DNA of 64,000 bases from Cricetomys ansorgei (Eukaryota > Chordata > Mammalia > Rodentia > Nesomyidae). Each line of letters starts with the position of its first letter. Within the stretch, counting starts at the first letter, position 1. A program made the position numbers and the translations under genes. Where the stretch lies: NCBI GenBank assembly GCA_026225945.1, contig JAMJFZ010001089.1:248001-312000 (forward strand). Reading direction: 5' to 3'. Of this stretch, positions 56,301 through 64,000 are shown one piece after another. The notes under the pieces were generated by a model, which searched no databases, was not told where the DNA came from, and saw only the letters and a list, made by a program, of their open reading frames with translations.

Positions 56301-59300
56301 ATGTGCCTGCTGGAGCCCATGATTGAGTCTGCTTAATTGTGGGCTCCAGCTATATCCGCCAGCTTAGTCCCCGCTCACCGCGCCTCCCGGAGCGAGGGTC
56401 CTCATTGCGCTTTGGTCACATGGGCTGATGCTCCGGAGCAGCACAGATTTATCATCAGGCCACACCAACATGTCTTCTTGCACGTACCGCCTTCCTCTCG
56501 GTAGTTTCTCTTCACCACATTGCTAAGATTCTCTCGTGGTGCCACTTCTGTGGTTCTCTGGTTTCCACTGATGGACTGTATTCAGATACTGTTGGGCGGA
56601 TGTGCCAGTTAGTTTGTACACTCCTGTACTCACGGATGGGTGTTTCACCTCGTGTTGCTGGAGACCCTCCTATCGTCTCTCCAGAGGATGAGCCCCTATG
56701 AAACTGCTGACTGCTGGGTGCAGAGACCGCATGACAGAGCGACAGCTTGTCACTCCTGTCTGGAAACAGCATGGACCCAGACTGGCCTTGGCTCCTCCTT
56801 GCTGAGGGAAACCTAATCCCCAGAGCAGCCCTGCCCAGAGTCACCCTCCCTCCTCGGCCCTGTTGTCAGGGTTAGCCCTCTCTCTTGGACCCATTCAAAC
56901 ATACTCACTAGTTACTATGACTCTGTAAAAGCCTGAGGATTGTATTTCGTGGGTCTGGGAAGAAAGCTCAGTTGGTAAGGACTTGCCAGGCAAGCATGAA
57001 GACCTGAGTTCTGTTCCCAGCACCCATGTGGAAGGCTGAGTGCGGTGGCACATGCTTAGTGCTGGGGAAGCAGAAACAGGAGGGTCCCTCGGTCTTTCTG
57101 ACCAGCCAGCCTAGCTTAATCCATGAGTCCCTGTGTCATAAAACAAGGTAGAAAGTACCTGAGGAGGAAGTACACTTGTGCTGTCCTCTGGTCTCCATAT
57201 GCACATGTACACAAACTCACAATCCCTTCACACACGTACACATATAAAACAATGCGTATAGTTTTAAATTTTATGTGTATGAGTGTTTTGCCTGCATGCA
57301 TGTCTGTGCACCACATACATGCCTGGTGCCCACAGGGGACAGAAGAGACACCGGATCCCCTGGAACTGGAATTTACAGATGGTTGTAAACTGCCATGTGG
57401 GAGCTGGGAATAGAACATGGCTCCTCTGGAAGAGCAGCCAGTACTCTTAATCACTAAGTCATCTCTCCAGCCCTCGGGAAAGAATTTTTAAAAAATAATG
57501 TATATTTTATGAAATATGGGTCTTTCTACTGCAAGATGGCCCCTCATAGGGTGTGGTCTGCCAGGCATCCCAGAGTGTTAAGTATCCATAAGCAGTTTTT
57601 TAAGTTATTACTATTATATTTTGGGGGGATAGGAGAGGTACTGGGAATTGAATGTAGAGCCTCTTACGTGCATATGTTTTACACTGAGCTTCCCTCCCCA
57701 AAGCTTTCCAGGCTTCTTGCTAGCCTCTCTCCCTTCCCCACCCTCCCACCTCTCCTTTCCTTATTCTGAAATCCACCCCCAGCCCCCACCCCCATCTTAA
57801 TTTTCTCAGCCAATTCACCACACCCATCTCTGAAGTCTTTTTCCTATTTACCAAGCCACTCAACCTCTCCGGTCTCTACAGTCAACTCACCCTGGCTTCT
57901 CTCTGAATATCTAGATCAATCTTCAGAAGCAGATGCAGGCACCTTATTCAGAGAGCAGTAAATCACAATGATTTCCTCCATTCGAGCATTTGACTAAACA
58001 CACCTTGAGAGTGTGCCAGGTGCTGGGTGCCATCAGTACTCTGCAGAAATTACCATCTGATGTGAGAGAGTGTGACTGGTGCACTTGACCTTTCTGGTGT
58101 GTTCTGTAGTAATACATGTGCTAAGAGCTTTCATATGCAGCGTTTAATATGTATAAGAACACTAGGCTCTTGACCACAGTGCTTAAGGAAACATAGAAAA
58201 AGATCAGGCTGAGTAAATCACATTTGCCACATTATTTTAAAGATAGAGTTTAGCTATTATCTTTTCCTACCAACCAATCACCTAAAATATAGTTTAGAGT
58301 TAGTAGTTAGTGCTACGCCCTATTTCTTCAGCATGCATCATTTGTTTGTTTCTCAGTGTTCCAGAAAAACTTCTCTAAAGAGCTGGCCCTTTATATCTCC
58401 ATATGTGGATCAATCAACCATAGCCAAAAATATTTGAGAAATAAATTACCTCTGCATTGAACATATACAGACATTTTTGGGTCATGATTGCCCTAAACAA
58501 TATAGTATACTACTTATATCGCATTTAAATTATACATGAGTTGAAATAAAATGGTATAAAATGGTTTAAATATTTGGGAGGAGCTGTGTTAGTTCTGTGA
58601 ACTTTCTCTGCCATTTTGCATAAAGGGCTGGAGCATCCACAGAGTTTGGAGTCCTCAGGGGCTCCTAGAAATAGTCGGGAATGTCCATCCACATCCCCCA
58701 CTCCTGTGTTATATGACAAAACTTTCCATGGGGAAATGAAGTACACTTCGCCTACTCACTCCAAATAGGGAACCCATGACCAAAGTACAGATACCACTAA
58801 AGTCCAATTTGGTGAACCATGAGTTTTATTGGGGTTACTAATAGGAATATGGGTGAGGAATTATTTTCAGGAGCAGGAATGACTCAAAGACAGCTGCATC
58901 ACCAAAGCCCTCACCAGCATGGGTGACAGCTCATAAAACTAGGAACCAGGAGCATACGGCATAGCCTGTAGGTGACACAGCAGGTTATAGAGTGACCTTT
59001 CTAGGTGCCTTGATTGGTCTAACTGGTCTCGATTGGTCTTGCAGGCAGCTTAGCTGGTTACTGCTTCTTTTAGGCAGTTAGTTTGGTCTCAAGAGTCTTC
59101 TTTGCAGCTCAAATTCCTTTGTTTGTAGAAGGGAGGACTTCTCATCTTTTATTGCTTTCTCTGGAAGGGAGTGGCCTAGTGAATCTGGTCAGTTTCTGGG
59201 ACTTCCTTAAGCTCTTTTGAGTTGTAAACTTCCTGCTTAAGGAGCTTCCTGCAGGATAGAATGTTTCAATCTTGGAGAAAACTATTATATAACACTCTAG

Positions 59301-62300
59301 GAGCCAAAAGATGACTAAAATGTCACTCTTACTCTGATGACACCAATTAGGAAATGTTTACTTTTATCTTATGTCTTTAGTAGAAAGCATCCAACTCAAG
59401 TCTGATTTCATTCACTCACTAATGAAGTATGTTATTTTTGTAGGAGGCACAGCCTAGGGTCTGATGTATAGCAAGGCATAAAGCAAAAACCTTGGCCCTG
59501 GGCACATATCCCTAAGATGGACAATCAGGCATAAGGCAGAAAGCCCTACAAAACAGTGATAAATGCTGAGCAGAGCAGATGGAGAGGGAAAGTCACAGGG
59601 GTGGAGGCAGAGCTTTCCAGCATCTGAGCAGGGACCTAGAGGATGTGAGTGAGCCACATGGGTTCTGGGAAAGTCTTCCCGCAAAGGGGGGCAGTGAGCA
59701 TGAGGCCCAGAGGTGGCCTGGATTACTTCAGGGTGATACCTTAGCGTGAGACTGGACTCATCCTTGTCCACATCTCTGTTTTTCAGGTATCCGGGATGTT
59801 TCTAAGTGGAGTGAGAAGGCAAGGAAACCTCTGGAAGCCATATATGGACATGACTACTTCGCCAAAACTTGTGAGAAGTGGGTGGATGGCATAAACCAGT
59901 TTAAACAGCTGCCAGATGGTAAGTGGCATGGATTAATGGATCCTTTGCTAATTGCAGGGATGCTTGAGTTCCTCCCTTGATTTCCCAGCATTCCTCAGTG
60001 ATGAATAAACCCTCCCATTATCCTCATAGTGTTACAGTGTGACAGAGACACTGGTTATTGCGTACCGTCTGAGTCCTTGTGTAATAAGGGCCAATGACAG
60101 ACAGGACCATGTGAAGAAAGCTTAGTGTTGAGGCTTAACAGCAACTTGTTCATTTCCCTTCAGTCCTTGGTACATGTGGTGGCACAAATCTGTTCTCTAG
60201 AAATCTCTGTTTCTGCTTCCTAATTGTAGAATACATCATTAGAAAGAGAGCTACCAGACAGACATTTTTTTTTTTTCCAGTCTGGATGGGATCACCCTCT
60301 AGTCATCTTACTTCTAGGACAAAGCCGGAGGAAGTTTCTGCCATGATCTTCAGCCCCAGCAGAGTCAGTGAGGGGAGAGACTGTTCAAGTCCCTTTCCAT
60401 CTTCAGAACCAAGTGATATTGTAACCTTAGCTGTGAACAAATACCTTCTTTTGTTTATCTGAAAACTTAATAAGATTTCCAGTAAGAATTAACAACTCTA
60501 AGCGGAAGTTAAAGTCTATTTTTACATAGCTATGTGTTTGGTGAGCTTTCAGTCACTGTGTCAATCACCTGAGATAATCAACTTAGTGAGAGGAAAGGTA
60601 TATCGTGACTTAATTCTTGGGGGGGGGTCTGGTCCATGATGAGGGAGACCCACTACCTTTAAGGCTGGGTGGTACAGTACATCATGATGGGAGTGCTTGG
60701 CAAGGCAAAGCCATCTACTTCATGGGCAAAAAAGGAAAGGAAAGAGTAATAGTCTGGAGTCTACCTCTCCTCCAAAGCCACACCCCCATGACCTATGACC
60801 TTTCACTAGGTCCTGCCTCTTTAAGGTTCGCTCCTCTCTGGAGAACAAGCCCTGACACAGGAGCCTTTGAGGAACACTAAGATCCAAACTGCAGCAAGCT
60901 TCTTAGAATCCCTCTATTCTCCCCTTTGTTCTTTTTATTTTTATAATCACTGCAAGAATAGCGTAGCTAAGATTTAATCTTGGTGACATTCAGTTACAGA
61001 GTGCTCTGTCTGAAGGGACAATTTAATCTATTGGGCAATCCTTTCCAGCACGAATCATCTGTAACGTCAAAGCTTTTGCAATGGAAGGGATTTTGGAAAT
61101 GGTTACGTGACTGGTTTAAATTCAGAAGAACAAATAGCCTTATAGCGATACTGTTGAAATGTAGTTCCTATCCATAGTAATGGGTCCTTAAAATGTGTTT
61201 CCTTGCACCCGAAAACAATAGGGAAAAACATGCTGTTAAACCACAGGAGACAGTTCTTCATGAGAGAGAATACACTGTAAAGTTAAAGTTTAGTGCTTTC
61301 TGGGAGCACCAGAAGAGAGGGAGATAGTGTTAAATGGGCAGTCCAGAAGCACATCCTGACTTAGAGAACATCTTACAGCAGGACTAAACCATTCATCTCC
61401 CTTCAGTAAGAGATAGTATTAAATGAGCAGTGCAGAAGTACGTCCTGACATAGCGAATCCAATGTAGAAAACATTTTACAGCAGGGCTTAACCGTTCATC
61501 TCCCTTCTATATTTACTGATCTGACAGGAAAGCCTATGTCCACGGCTGTGTGCTCAGGCTTACAGACACCTGATCCAGTGTGGGTACACAGCTGCAGAGT
61601 CACCCGGGCCTATGTTTGAGGTCATGGCTTGCTGTCAAGGTGGCTTTGGTCAGTGACCTGCCTTCTGGAGAACATACCAATACCTACCTCATAAAGTTTT
61701 TTGAAGGGATAAGTGACATAATATGCATTCTGCTCTGGTAGAGTGCTACCGACAGTTACCATGAAAGTGCTATTACTGTTATTATTTTACAAAGAATCTA
61801 ATTTACAAATGTTTGTTGGTATTGAGTGAGTTAAAATGCATAAATGCTAGCTGGGCATGGTGGCACATGCCTTTTGTCACAGTGCTCTGGAGGCAGAGAC
61901 TGGTCTACACAGTGAAATCCAGGCCAGCCAGAAATACACAGTAAGACCCTGTCTCAACAAAGAGGTTAGGGGTAAGCACTGTAAGCGTTAACACTTCGTG
62001 CTTTAGCAAGCCTGGCCTTCACAAGCATTACCTCGAACAGCCATGTATGCCCAATGACACAGGAGAGGAGTCCTTCAGGGACCCAGAGCAGCTGCTTCCC
62101 CAGTCAGCTGCTCACTCTCCCTAGGTGGAGAGCAATCCCCAGGTAGGAGAAAAGCAGAAGCCTGGTTTCCATTGGACAGTGCCATGTATACTGACTCCCA
62201 GCCAGCTCAGTGCAGGCAGCGATGGGAGGGGAGTGGAGGAAGGAGCCGGTGGCATGGATACCCAGTACCTTCAATACCACTGACTATATATGTACCCTCA

Positions 62301-63330
62301 TACCAGCCATGGGTAGTTGTGATTATTGCTGTTTGAGACTGAAACTCTAGCTGGTAAGCCACCAAGGTATGGTGGTCAGGAGGGTCACTGAGGCACAAGA
62401 GGCACTGAGGAGTATGCCTGTGTCCCAGGTACAGGCTGGCTTCACTGTGAAGCATCTGCACCCGGATGACTGGCTAGACCTTCAGCCATTTGAGACACAG
62501 GCTCAAGGGGAATGGTTTCAAATGCCAGGCATCCTGCACATGACTGACAGGCCACCTCTTTGTAATACAATTCTTGTGGGGTTTTGTTTGCTCATTTGAT
62601 TTTTTTTCTACCATTTTATATAAACCAGGAAAAGCTGTTTTTAATGGAGCATCAAAACAGAGCACAAAATGTGAAGAGTGAAGCCTTATAATGTTAAAAC
62701 TAGAAGAAACCCCAGATCAAACTAGTCTCCACTATCAGGGAAGTCAAGACGCAAAGAGGGACACCTGGGTCAGCGTTCTATCATGATTACAAAAATACCT
62801 AAGATAATAGAGAAGGCTCTGAGTTCTTGGTTCTGAGTTCTACAGGTTCCAGCCCATGAGCAAGTGGCCATACTGCTTTGCATCCTCGCTGAGGCAGCCA
62901 GTCACATTGAGAACACTTGGTGGAGCCAAGCTGTTCACATCCCAAGTCAGAGAGCAGAAGGCACGAGAGGGTGGGCTAGGGTTGCACAATCCCCTTCGTG
63001 ACCATGCCCCCAGAGACGAAGGACGTCCCACAAGGCTGCACTCTGAGGCTTCACTACTTCCTGTTGGAACCTCTCTGGGGACCAAGGCTGCAGTGCCTTT
63101 GGGAATCACTGAGGTCCAAAGTCTAGCCGCGTGTCTCTGCGGAATTCTGCTTCTTCACTGCAGAGCGACTTTACTCAGGCGATTCCCTGTGCCCTTCGTC
63201 TTTCAGGTAATATCTGCCGGCACTTGCTGCCCCTGATTCAATGCCCTACCCTCATCGTGCACGGGGAGAAGGACCCGTTGGTTCCGCGTTTTCATGCCGA
63301 CTTCCTCCACGAGCATGTGAAAGGGTCACG
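38240..63330 (+). CDS. Bphl: BPHL, biphenyl hydrolase-like serine hydrolase (valacyclovirase), six of the coding exons, 3' end outside window
   Basis: Exons 38240-38346, 43596-43699, 45843-46009, 49419-49572, 59787-59918 and 63207-63330 join in frame to 788 nt (262 codons plus 2 nt); human BPHL is 291 aa. This is an alpha/beta-hydrolase: strand-loop LLLPGMLGSGE (64-74, oxyanion region), nucleophile elbow GWSDGG with Ser139 and the substrate-selecting Asp140, and catalytic Asp244 in HGEKDPLVP. The numbering matches human exactly. The catalytic His (272) and C terminus lie in an exon beyond 64000. From family knowledge, it cleaves alpha-amino acid esters such as valacyclovir and homocysteine thiolactone in mitochondria. 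The N-terminal 36 residues are Arg/Leu/Ala rich with no acidic residue, as in a mitochondrial presequence. Confidence 0.95.
38347..42730. other. Bphl intron 1 proximal part, largely unique
   Basis: The first 250 bp are still CpG-rich. A TTTG/TTTTG repeat lies at 39083-39111. I recognise no gene or complete repeat in the rest. Confidence 0.45.
42735..42840 (-). repeat. B1 SINE fragment
   Basis: Reverse B1: ACTAAGACAGAATCTCCCTA, TTCCAGGCTGACTCTGAACT, CCTTCCGAGGGCCACCATG. Confidence 0.65.
43025..43322 (+). repeat. MaLR-type LTR-like repeat, 5'-truncated
   Basis: GGCAGAGGCCATGGAGGAAT, GGCTTGCTCAGCCTGCTTTC, GGACCACCCACAGTGTGCTG, ends TTAAGTTGACAAAAAC. It lies 270 bp before Bphl exon 2. Confidence 0.7.
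43596..43699 (+). CDS. Bphl: Bphl exon 2
   Basis: Acceptor TTCTTCCAG ends at 43595, donor GTATGT at 43700. The first base completes Gly36; the exon reads TAVTSAKVAVNGVQLHYHRA and ends PGML plus one base of Gly71. It matches the human VTSAKVAVNGVQLHY segment closely and contains the first strands of the hydrolase fold. Confidence 0.95.
43700..45842. other. Bphl intron 2
   Basis: Contains a reverse B1 trace at 44185-44275 (ATGGTCTCGCTTTGTAGCTT; CTGTGCCGCCATGCCTGG), a G-rich stretch at 43938-43952, and otherwise unique sequence. Confidence 0.45.
45843..46009 (+). CDS. Bphl: Bphl exon 3
   Basis: Acceptor CTTGTAG ends at 45842, donor GTGAGA at 46010; ends phase 0 at residue 126. Contains SGETDFAPQL, the highly conserved FTVVAWDPRGYGQSRPPDRD stretch and FFERDAKDAVDLMK. 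This is the second half of the oxyanion region and helices before the nucleophile. Confidence 0.95.
46240..46340 (-). repeat. B1-like SINE remnant
   Basis: Degraded reverse B1 (TTGCATAGTCTAAGCAGGCC; CTTCAGCCTCTGGAGTGCTA). Confidence 0.45.
46882..47277 (+). repeat. MaLR-type LTR, near full length
   Basis: TGTCTTAGGGTTACTATTGC start, GATGAAACACCATGACCAAA, GGCTTGCTCAGCCTGCTTTC, ends AAAACTAGCCAGCACA (TG...CA). Bphl intron 3. Confidence 0.8.
47480..47590 (-). repeat. B1 SINE fragment
   Basis: Reverse B1: TTGAGGCAGGATCTTGCTGT, CTCCTGAGTGCTGGGATCAC. Confidence 0.75.
47591..48059. other. Bphl intron 3; (TC)n at 47922-47943
   Basis: Unique sequence with a short CT microsatellite. Nothing else recognised. 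Confidence 0.45.
48060..48300 (-). repeat. B3-type SINE
   Basis: Reverse SINE: GGTCACCAAGTAGGCTATGT, CAGAACTGGGATTACAAGTG, GGGAGACAACTCAGATCCTC, AGGACTATCTCCCCCAGCCC. Confidence 0.75.
48301..49338. other. Bphl intron 3 distal part
   Basis: Unique sequence whose GC content rises from about 48930 towards exon 4. No feature recognised. Confidence 0.4.
49339..49418 (+). repeat. Tandem duplication of the Bphl exon 4 acceptor region
   Basis: Copy 1 at 49339-49375 and copy 2 at 49383-49418 share GTAAC-GTGCCG--CGTTCT-CCGTG----CCGCAG/CCACAG at most positions (about 37 nt units, 43-44 nt period). Both end in an AG preceded by pyrimidine-rich sequence; the second is the acceptor that keeps the Bphl frame. 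Confidence 0.8.
49419..49572 (+). CDS. Bphl: Bphl exon 4 (nucleophile exon)
   Basis: Acceptor CGCCCACAG ends at 49418, donor GTAAGT at 49573. Reads ALRFKQFSLLGWSDGG, then ALIAAAKYPSDIRRMVIWGANAYVTEED. Ser139 is the nucleophile; Asp140 is the residue shown in human BPHL to select alpha-amino esters. The exon ends with one base, so the junction codon with exon 5 is A|GT (Ser), where I expect Gly in human and mouse. A copy of the acceptor region lies just upstream. Confidence 0.95.
49857..49976 (+). repeat. B1/PB1-type SINE, old
   Basis: AGCCAGTTGTGGTGGCACAT, TACTTGGGAGGTTAAGGCTG, GACTCA then A16, followed by a (GAAT)n stretch at 49980-49998. Confidence 0.8.
49999..51485. other. Bphl intron 4 proximal part
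   Basis: Unique sequence; no repeat or gene recognised apart from short simple tracts. Confidence 0.4.
51491..51908 (+). repeat. MaLR-type LTR, near full length
   Basis: TGAGTTAGGGTTTCTGTTGC start, GATAAAACGCCATGACCACA, TTACTGGCTTGCTCCTTTTT, ends AAAACTAGCCAGCACA. Bphl intron 4. Confidence 0.8.
52700..53050 (+). repeat. L2-like LINE remnant
   Basis: Order resembles the sense L2 3' region: CCATTCCCTCTCCCACTTAA, TTCCCTGGTCCCTGCCAGTC, GAGAAGCTGTCCCTGAGCCC, ACTCCTTTGCCTTAATCATT. Weak but consistent. Confidence 0.4.
53263..53340. repeat. Polypyrimidine (CTTCCTC)n tract
   Basis: About 75 bases almost wholly C/T, with only isolated G at its ends. Its purine complement gives a Lys/Arg/Glu-rich spurious frame. 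Confidence 0.9.
53525..53548. repeat. (TG)n microsatellite
   Basis: About 11 TG units followed by a degenerate TG/TA stretch to about 53640. Confidence 0.9.
53650..53878 (-). repeat. B3-type SINE
   Basis: Reverse SINE: TTTTCTGAGACAATATCTCT, CGGAGTTCACTGCTTAGGAG, AGCACCTGGATTACAAGTGT, CTCAATCCCAGACCCTCACA, CTGTCCCACCAGCC. Confidence 0.8.
53885..54005 (-). repeat. 7SL-type monomer (PB1/Alu-like), old
   Basis: Reverse monomer: ACAGCATCTCAGTGTGTTGC, CCACGCTGGCCTCAAATCCT, GGGCTCAAGCAGTCGTTCTG, TGAGTAGCTTAGATTGCAGG. Confidence 0.75.
54809..55359. mobile_element. MaLR-type LTR split by a B1 insertion
   Basis: Starts TGTATCTCATCTGTTACTTT and ends CATTCAAACCACCACA; 3' half close to the copy at 15542-15911 (shared CACACCTCCTAATCCTTCCC). 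The element is interrupted at 54870-55036 by a B1. No clear 5-bp target duplication. Confidence 0.75.
54870..55036 (+). repeat. B1 SINE inserted in an LTR
   Basis: GTGGCGCACACCTTTAATCC, GAGTTCAAAGCCAGCCTGGT, AACAGAGAAACC. Fifteen-base target duplications flank it (54855-54869 and 55037-55051, one mismatch), and the LTR sequence resumes exactly at the second copy. Confidence 0.92.
55683..55862 (+). repeat. MIR SINE
   Basis: Follows the MIR consensus order: TTACATGCCAAGCGCTCTTG, CCACGTATTTACTTACTC, GATTAGGAAATTGGCACAGA, GAAGTTAAGTAACTTGCCCA, TTTCACACAGCAAG. Confidence 0.75.
55881..56026. repeat. Duplicated non-coding segment, copy 1 (pairs with 58041-58170)
   Basis: Shares with 58041-58170 CTGCAGAAATTACCAT, GGTGCACTTGACCT, GGTGTGTTCT, TAGTAAT, CTAAGAGCTTTCATA, GCACTAGGC-type blocks in the same order and orientation. 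Copy 1 has a G-run (55938-55948) not in copy 2. Not assignable to a repeat family by eye. Confidence 0.75.
56027..56945. other. Bphl intron 4 unique block
   Basis: Higher in CpG than the surrounding intron (56140-56560) and free of recognisable repeats. No coding potential recognised. Confidence 0.4.
56310..56349. other. Perfect 10-bp inverted repeat (hairpin potential)
   Basis: CTGGAGCCCA at 56310-56319 and TGGGCTCCAG at 56340-56349 with a 20-base loop. It lies in a CpG-containing, non-repetitive block (56270-56560). Confidence 0.7.
56951..57240 (+). repeat. B3-type SINE
   Basis: GGGAAGAAAGCTCAGTTGGT, GACCTGAGTTCTGTTCCCAG, GGCTGAGTGCGGTGGCACAT, CTGTCCTCTGGTCTCCATAT, then an ACACGTACACATATAAAA tail. 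Confidence 0.82.
57262..57475 (-). repeat. B2 SINE
   Basis: Reverse B2: GAGTGTTTTGCCTGCATGCA, CATGCCTGGTGCCCACAGGG, GGTTGTAAACTGCCATGTGG, ACTAAGTCATCTCTCCAGCC. It lies tail-to-tail with the preceding SINE. Confidence 0.93.
57610..57712 (-). repeat. ID/B4-type SINE
   Basis: Reverse: GGTACTGGGAATTGAATGTA, GAGCCTCTTACGTGCATATG, TTTTACACTGAGCTTCCCTC. Confidence 0.7.
57713..58040. other. Bphl intron 4, C/T-rich then unassigned
   Basis: C-rich tract at 57730-57800. A MIR-like trace (GTGTGCCAGGTGCTGGGTGC) at 58012-58031 precedes the second copy of the duplicated segment. Confidence 0.4.
58041..58170. repeat. Duplicated non-coding segment, copy 2 (pairs with 55881-56026)
   Basis: Second copy of the segment described at 55881-56026, 2.16 kb downstream, same orientation. 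Confidence 0.75.
58400..58680. mobile_element. MER2-like Tigger DNA transposon remnant
   Basis: Matches one end of the mammalian MER2/Tigger family: CATAGCCAAAAATATTTGAG, GAACATATACAGACATTTTT, CCTAAACAATATAGTATACT, GCCATTTTGCATAAAGGGCT, GGAGCATCCACAGAGTTTGG. No transposase. Confidence 0.65.
58780..59290. repeat. Rodent LTR-like repeat (family unassigned)
   Basis: GGTGAACCATGAGTTTTATT, GGGGTTACTAATAGGAATAT, CAGCTGCATCACCAAAGCCC and GCTTCTTTTAGGCAGTTAG belong to a rodent interspersed repeat that I recall as RMER-type. Boundaries are approximate. Confidence 0.5.
59787..59918 (+). CDS. Bphl: Bphl exon 5
   Basis: Acceptor GTTTTTCAG ends at 59786, donor GTAAGT at 59919. Reads IRDVSKWSEKARKPLEAIYG, HDYFAKTCEKWVDG and INQFKQLPDG, matching the cap/helical region of BPHL. 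It enters and leaves in the same phase arrangement (2+129+1), so its loss would keep the frame but delete 44 residues. Confidence 0.95.
59919..60554. other. Bphl intron 5 proximal part
   Basis: No recognised feature other than a T-run at 60265-60277. Confidence 0.4.
60555..60895. repeat. MaLR-type LTR-like repeat, diverged
   Basis: CAATCACCTGAGATAATCAA, CAGTACATCATGATGGGAGT, CCACACCCCCATGACCTATG, GATCCAAACTGCAGCA end. Resembles the LTR family at 15542 and 54809, more diverged. Confidence 0.5.
60896..61845. other. Bphl intron 5 middle; short direct repeat
   Basis: 61321-61404 and 61405-61505 share GAGATAGT-TTAAAT, GCAGT-CAGAAG-AC-TCCTGAC, ACATTTTACAGCAGG-CT and CATCTCCCTTC in order, a roughly 85-95 bp tandem duplication. 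Otherwise unassigned. Confidence 0.6.
61848..61965 (+). repeat. B1 SINE, internally deleted
   Basis: AGCTGGGCATGGTGGCACAT, GGAGGCAGAGACTGGTCTAC, AGTAAGACCCTGTCTC; the part between the GGAGGCAGAG box and GGTCTAC is missing. Confidence 0.85.
61970..63206. other. Bphl intron 5 distal part
   Basis: Unique sequence; no repeat or gene recognised. Confidence 0.4.
63207..63330 (+). CDS. Bphl: Bphl exon 6 (catalytic Asp)
   Basis: Acceptor GTCTTTCAG ends at 63206, donor GTGAGT at 63331. Reads NICRHLLPLIQCPTLIVHGE, then KDPLVPRFHADFLHEHVKGS plus CG of the next codon. Asp244 in HGEKD is the catalytic acid. The remaining roughly 29 residues, with the catalytic His, must be 3' of the window. Confidence 0.95.
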
Positions 63331-64000
63331 GTGAGTCTCGGTGCAGCTTTGGCAGACCCCGGGCTCCTCAAAGCCCTGAGGAAGTGAGAGAAGCCATAGG
63401 AAGGAAAAGAGGTGGGAGAGGAGTGGGTGTGGGTTACATGTTCCCCATTTGGCCAGAGAATACCACAGTGTCTCGAGCATACCACAGACACAAGGGAAGG
63501 ACCAGAGCTCTGAGCTCTGGGGATCCTTAGGATTCTGGTAAATATCTTTGAGCTCAGTGAGGCTAGTGTGTTCCCGGGCTGTGAGTTCTGTAACAAGAGC
63601 ATCACTTCAGATTAGTAGCAACCATTTGTAACAATTCAGTACACCTTGAGATTTTTAGTGCATTTAAAAGCAACAATAAAAACATTACTAAAACCACACC
63701 AAGAAAGCAAATCGTCCTTTGGTAGCCACCCTCGTGGATCTAGCCCTATTCTGTGTTCAACTCTGAAACGTTTTTCTCACTAAAATTGTATTGTAAACTT
63801 TATAAGTCATACCTGCCTTAAATATGTATGCAGCCCCTCCACGTGCCTGATTTTGATGCCTGTGGAGGGCCAGCTCTGCTTGGCACAGGGAGCACTCAGC
63901 TCAGGTCCCTGTCCCTGGACCCAGAAGTCCAGCAAGGAAAGCTGGCACCCTGATAGCTACACTGCCTGTGAGTGAGTGTCATCAGTGTTTCTTAACAGTG
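63331..64000. other. Bphl intron 6, 5' part
   Basis: No acceptor followed by the expected LHLMPEGKHN-like coding sequence is seen before 64000, so the last Bphl exon or exons lie outside. Confidence 0.6.

Noticed and set aside
1..64000. CRISPR arrays, operons, bacterial promoters
   Set aside because: The window is mammalian nuclear DNA; the spaced repeats seen are SINEs and microsatellites.

Overview
The window is nuclear DNA of a muroid rodent. It is dense in B1, B2/B3-type and ID-type SINEs, MaLR-type LTRs, a rodent URR1-like hAT element, old L1/L2/MIR/Tigger remnants and CA/TC microsatellites. Two protein-coding genes lie head-to-tail on the + strand: Ripk1 (complete coding part) and Bphl (first six coding exons). 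This is the order expected from mammalian synteny (RIPK1 then BPHL, human 6p25 / mouse chromosome 13). The proteins are close to mouse but differ at several places (for example an extra three residues near the RIPK1 N terminus), so this is probably not house mouse. I cannot name the species.

Ripk1: ten coding exons between 4555 and 28911. I joined them at canonical AG/GT boundaries, and the phases are consistent throughout (1986 nt, 661 residues plus stop). The order is kinase domain (exons 2-6 and start of 7), intermediate domain with a caspase-8-type site and the ubiquitin-acceptor lysine (exons 8-9), RHIM (exon 10) and death domain (exon 11). The noncoding first exon and promoter are upstream of the window. 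Introns are filled with SINEs, LTRs and L1 remnants; a B3-type SINE ending in a CA repeat sits directly before exon 7.

Intergenic, 28912-38100: the Ripk1 3' UTR and flank, a processed pseudogene of the proteasome subunit gene Psmb3 (30550-31226), several SINEs and MaLR LTRs, and about 3.7 kb (33.5-37.3 kb) of AT-rich sequence with little I can name.

Bphl: a TATA-less GC-rich promoter (38.10-38.24 kb), then exons at 38.2, 43.6, 45.8, 49.4, 59.8 and 63.2 kb encoding residues 1-262 plus two bases of the next codon. The mitochondrial-type leader, the nucleophile elbow (Ser139) and the acid (Asp244) are present. The catalytic His and the C terminus lie beyond the window.

The two genes are functionally unrelated: RIPK1 is a cell-death and inflammation signalling kinase, BPHL a mitochondrial serine hydrolase. 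I found no previously undescribed gene system. The more interesting items are structural: a retrocopy between the Ripk1 stop and the nearest AATAAA, a tandemly duplicated splice acceptor in Bphl, nested insertions datable by target-site duplications, and two pairs of locally duplicated non-coding segments.
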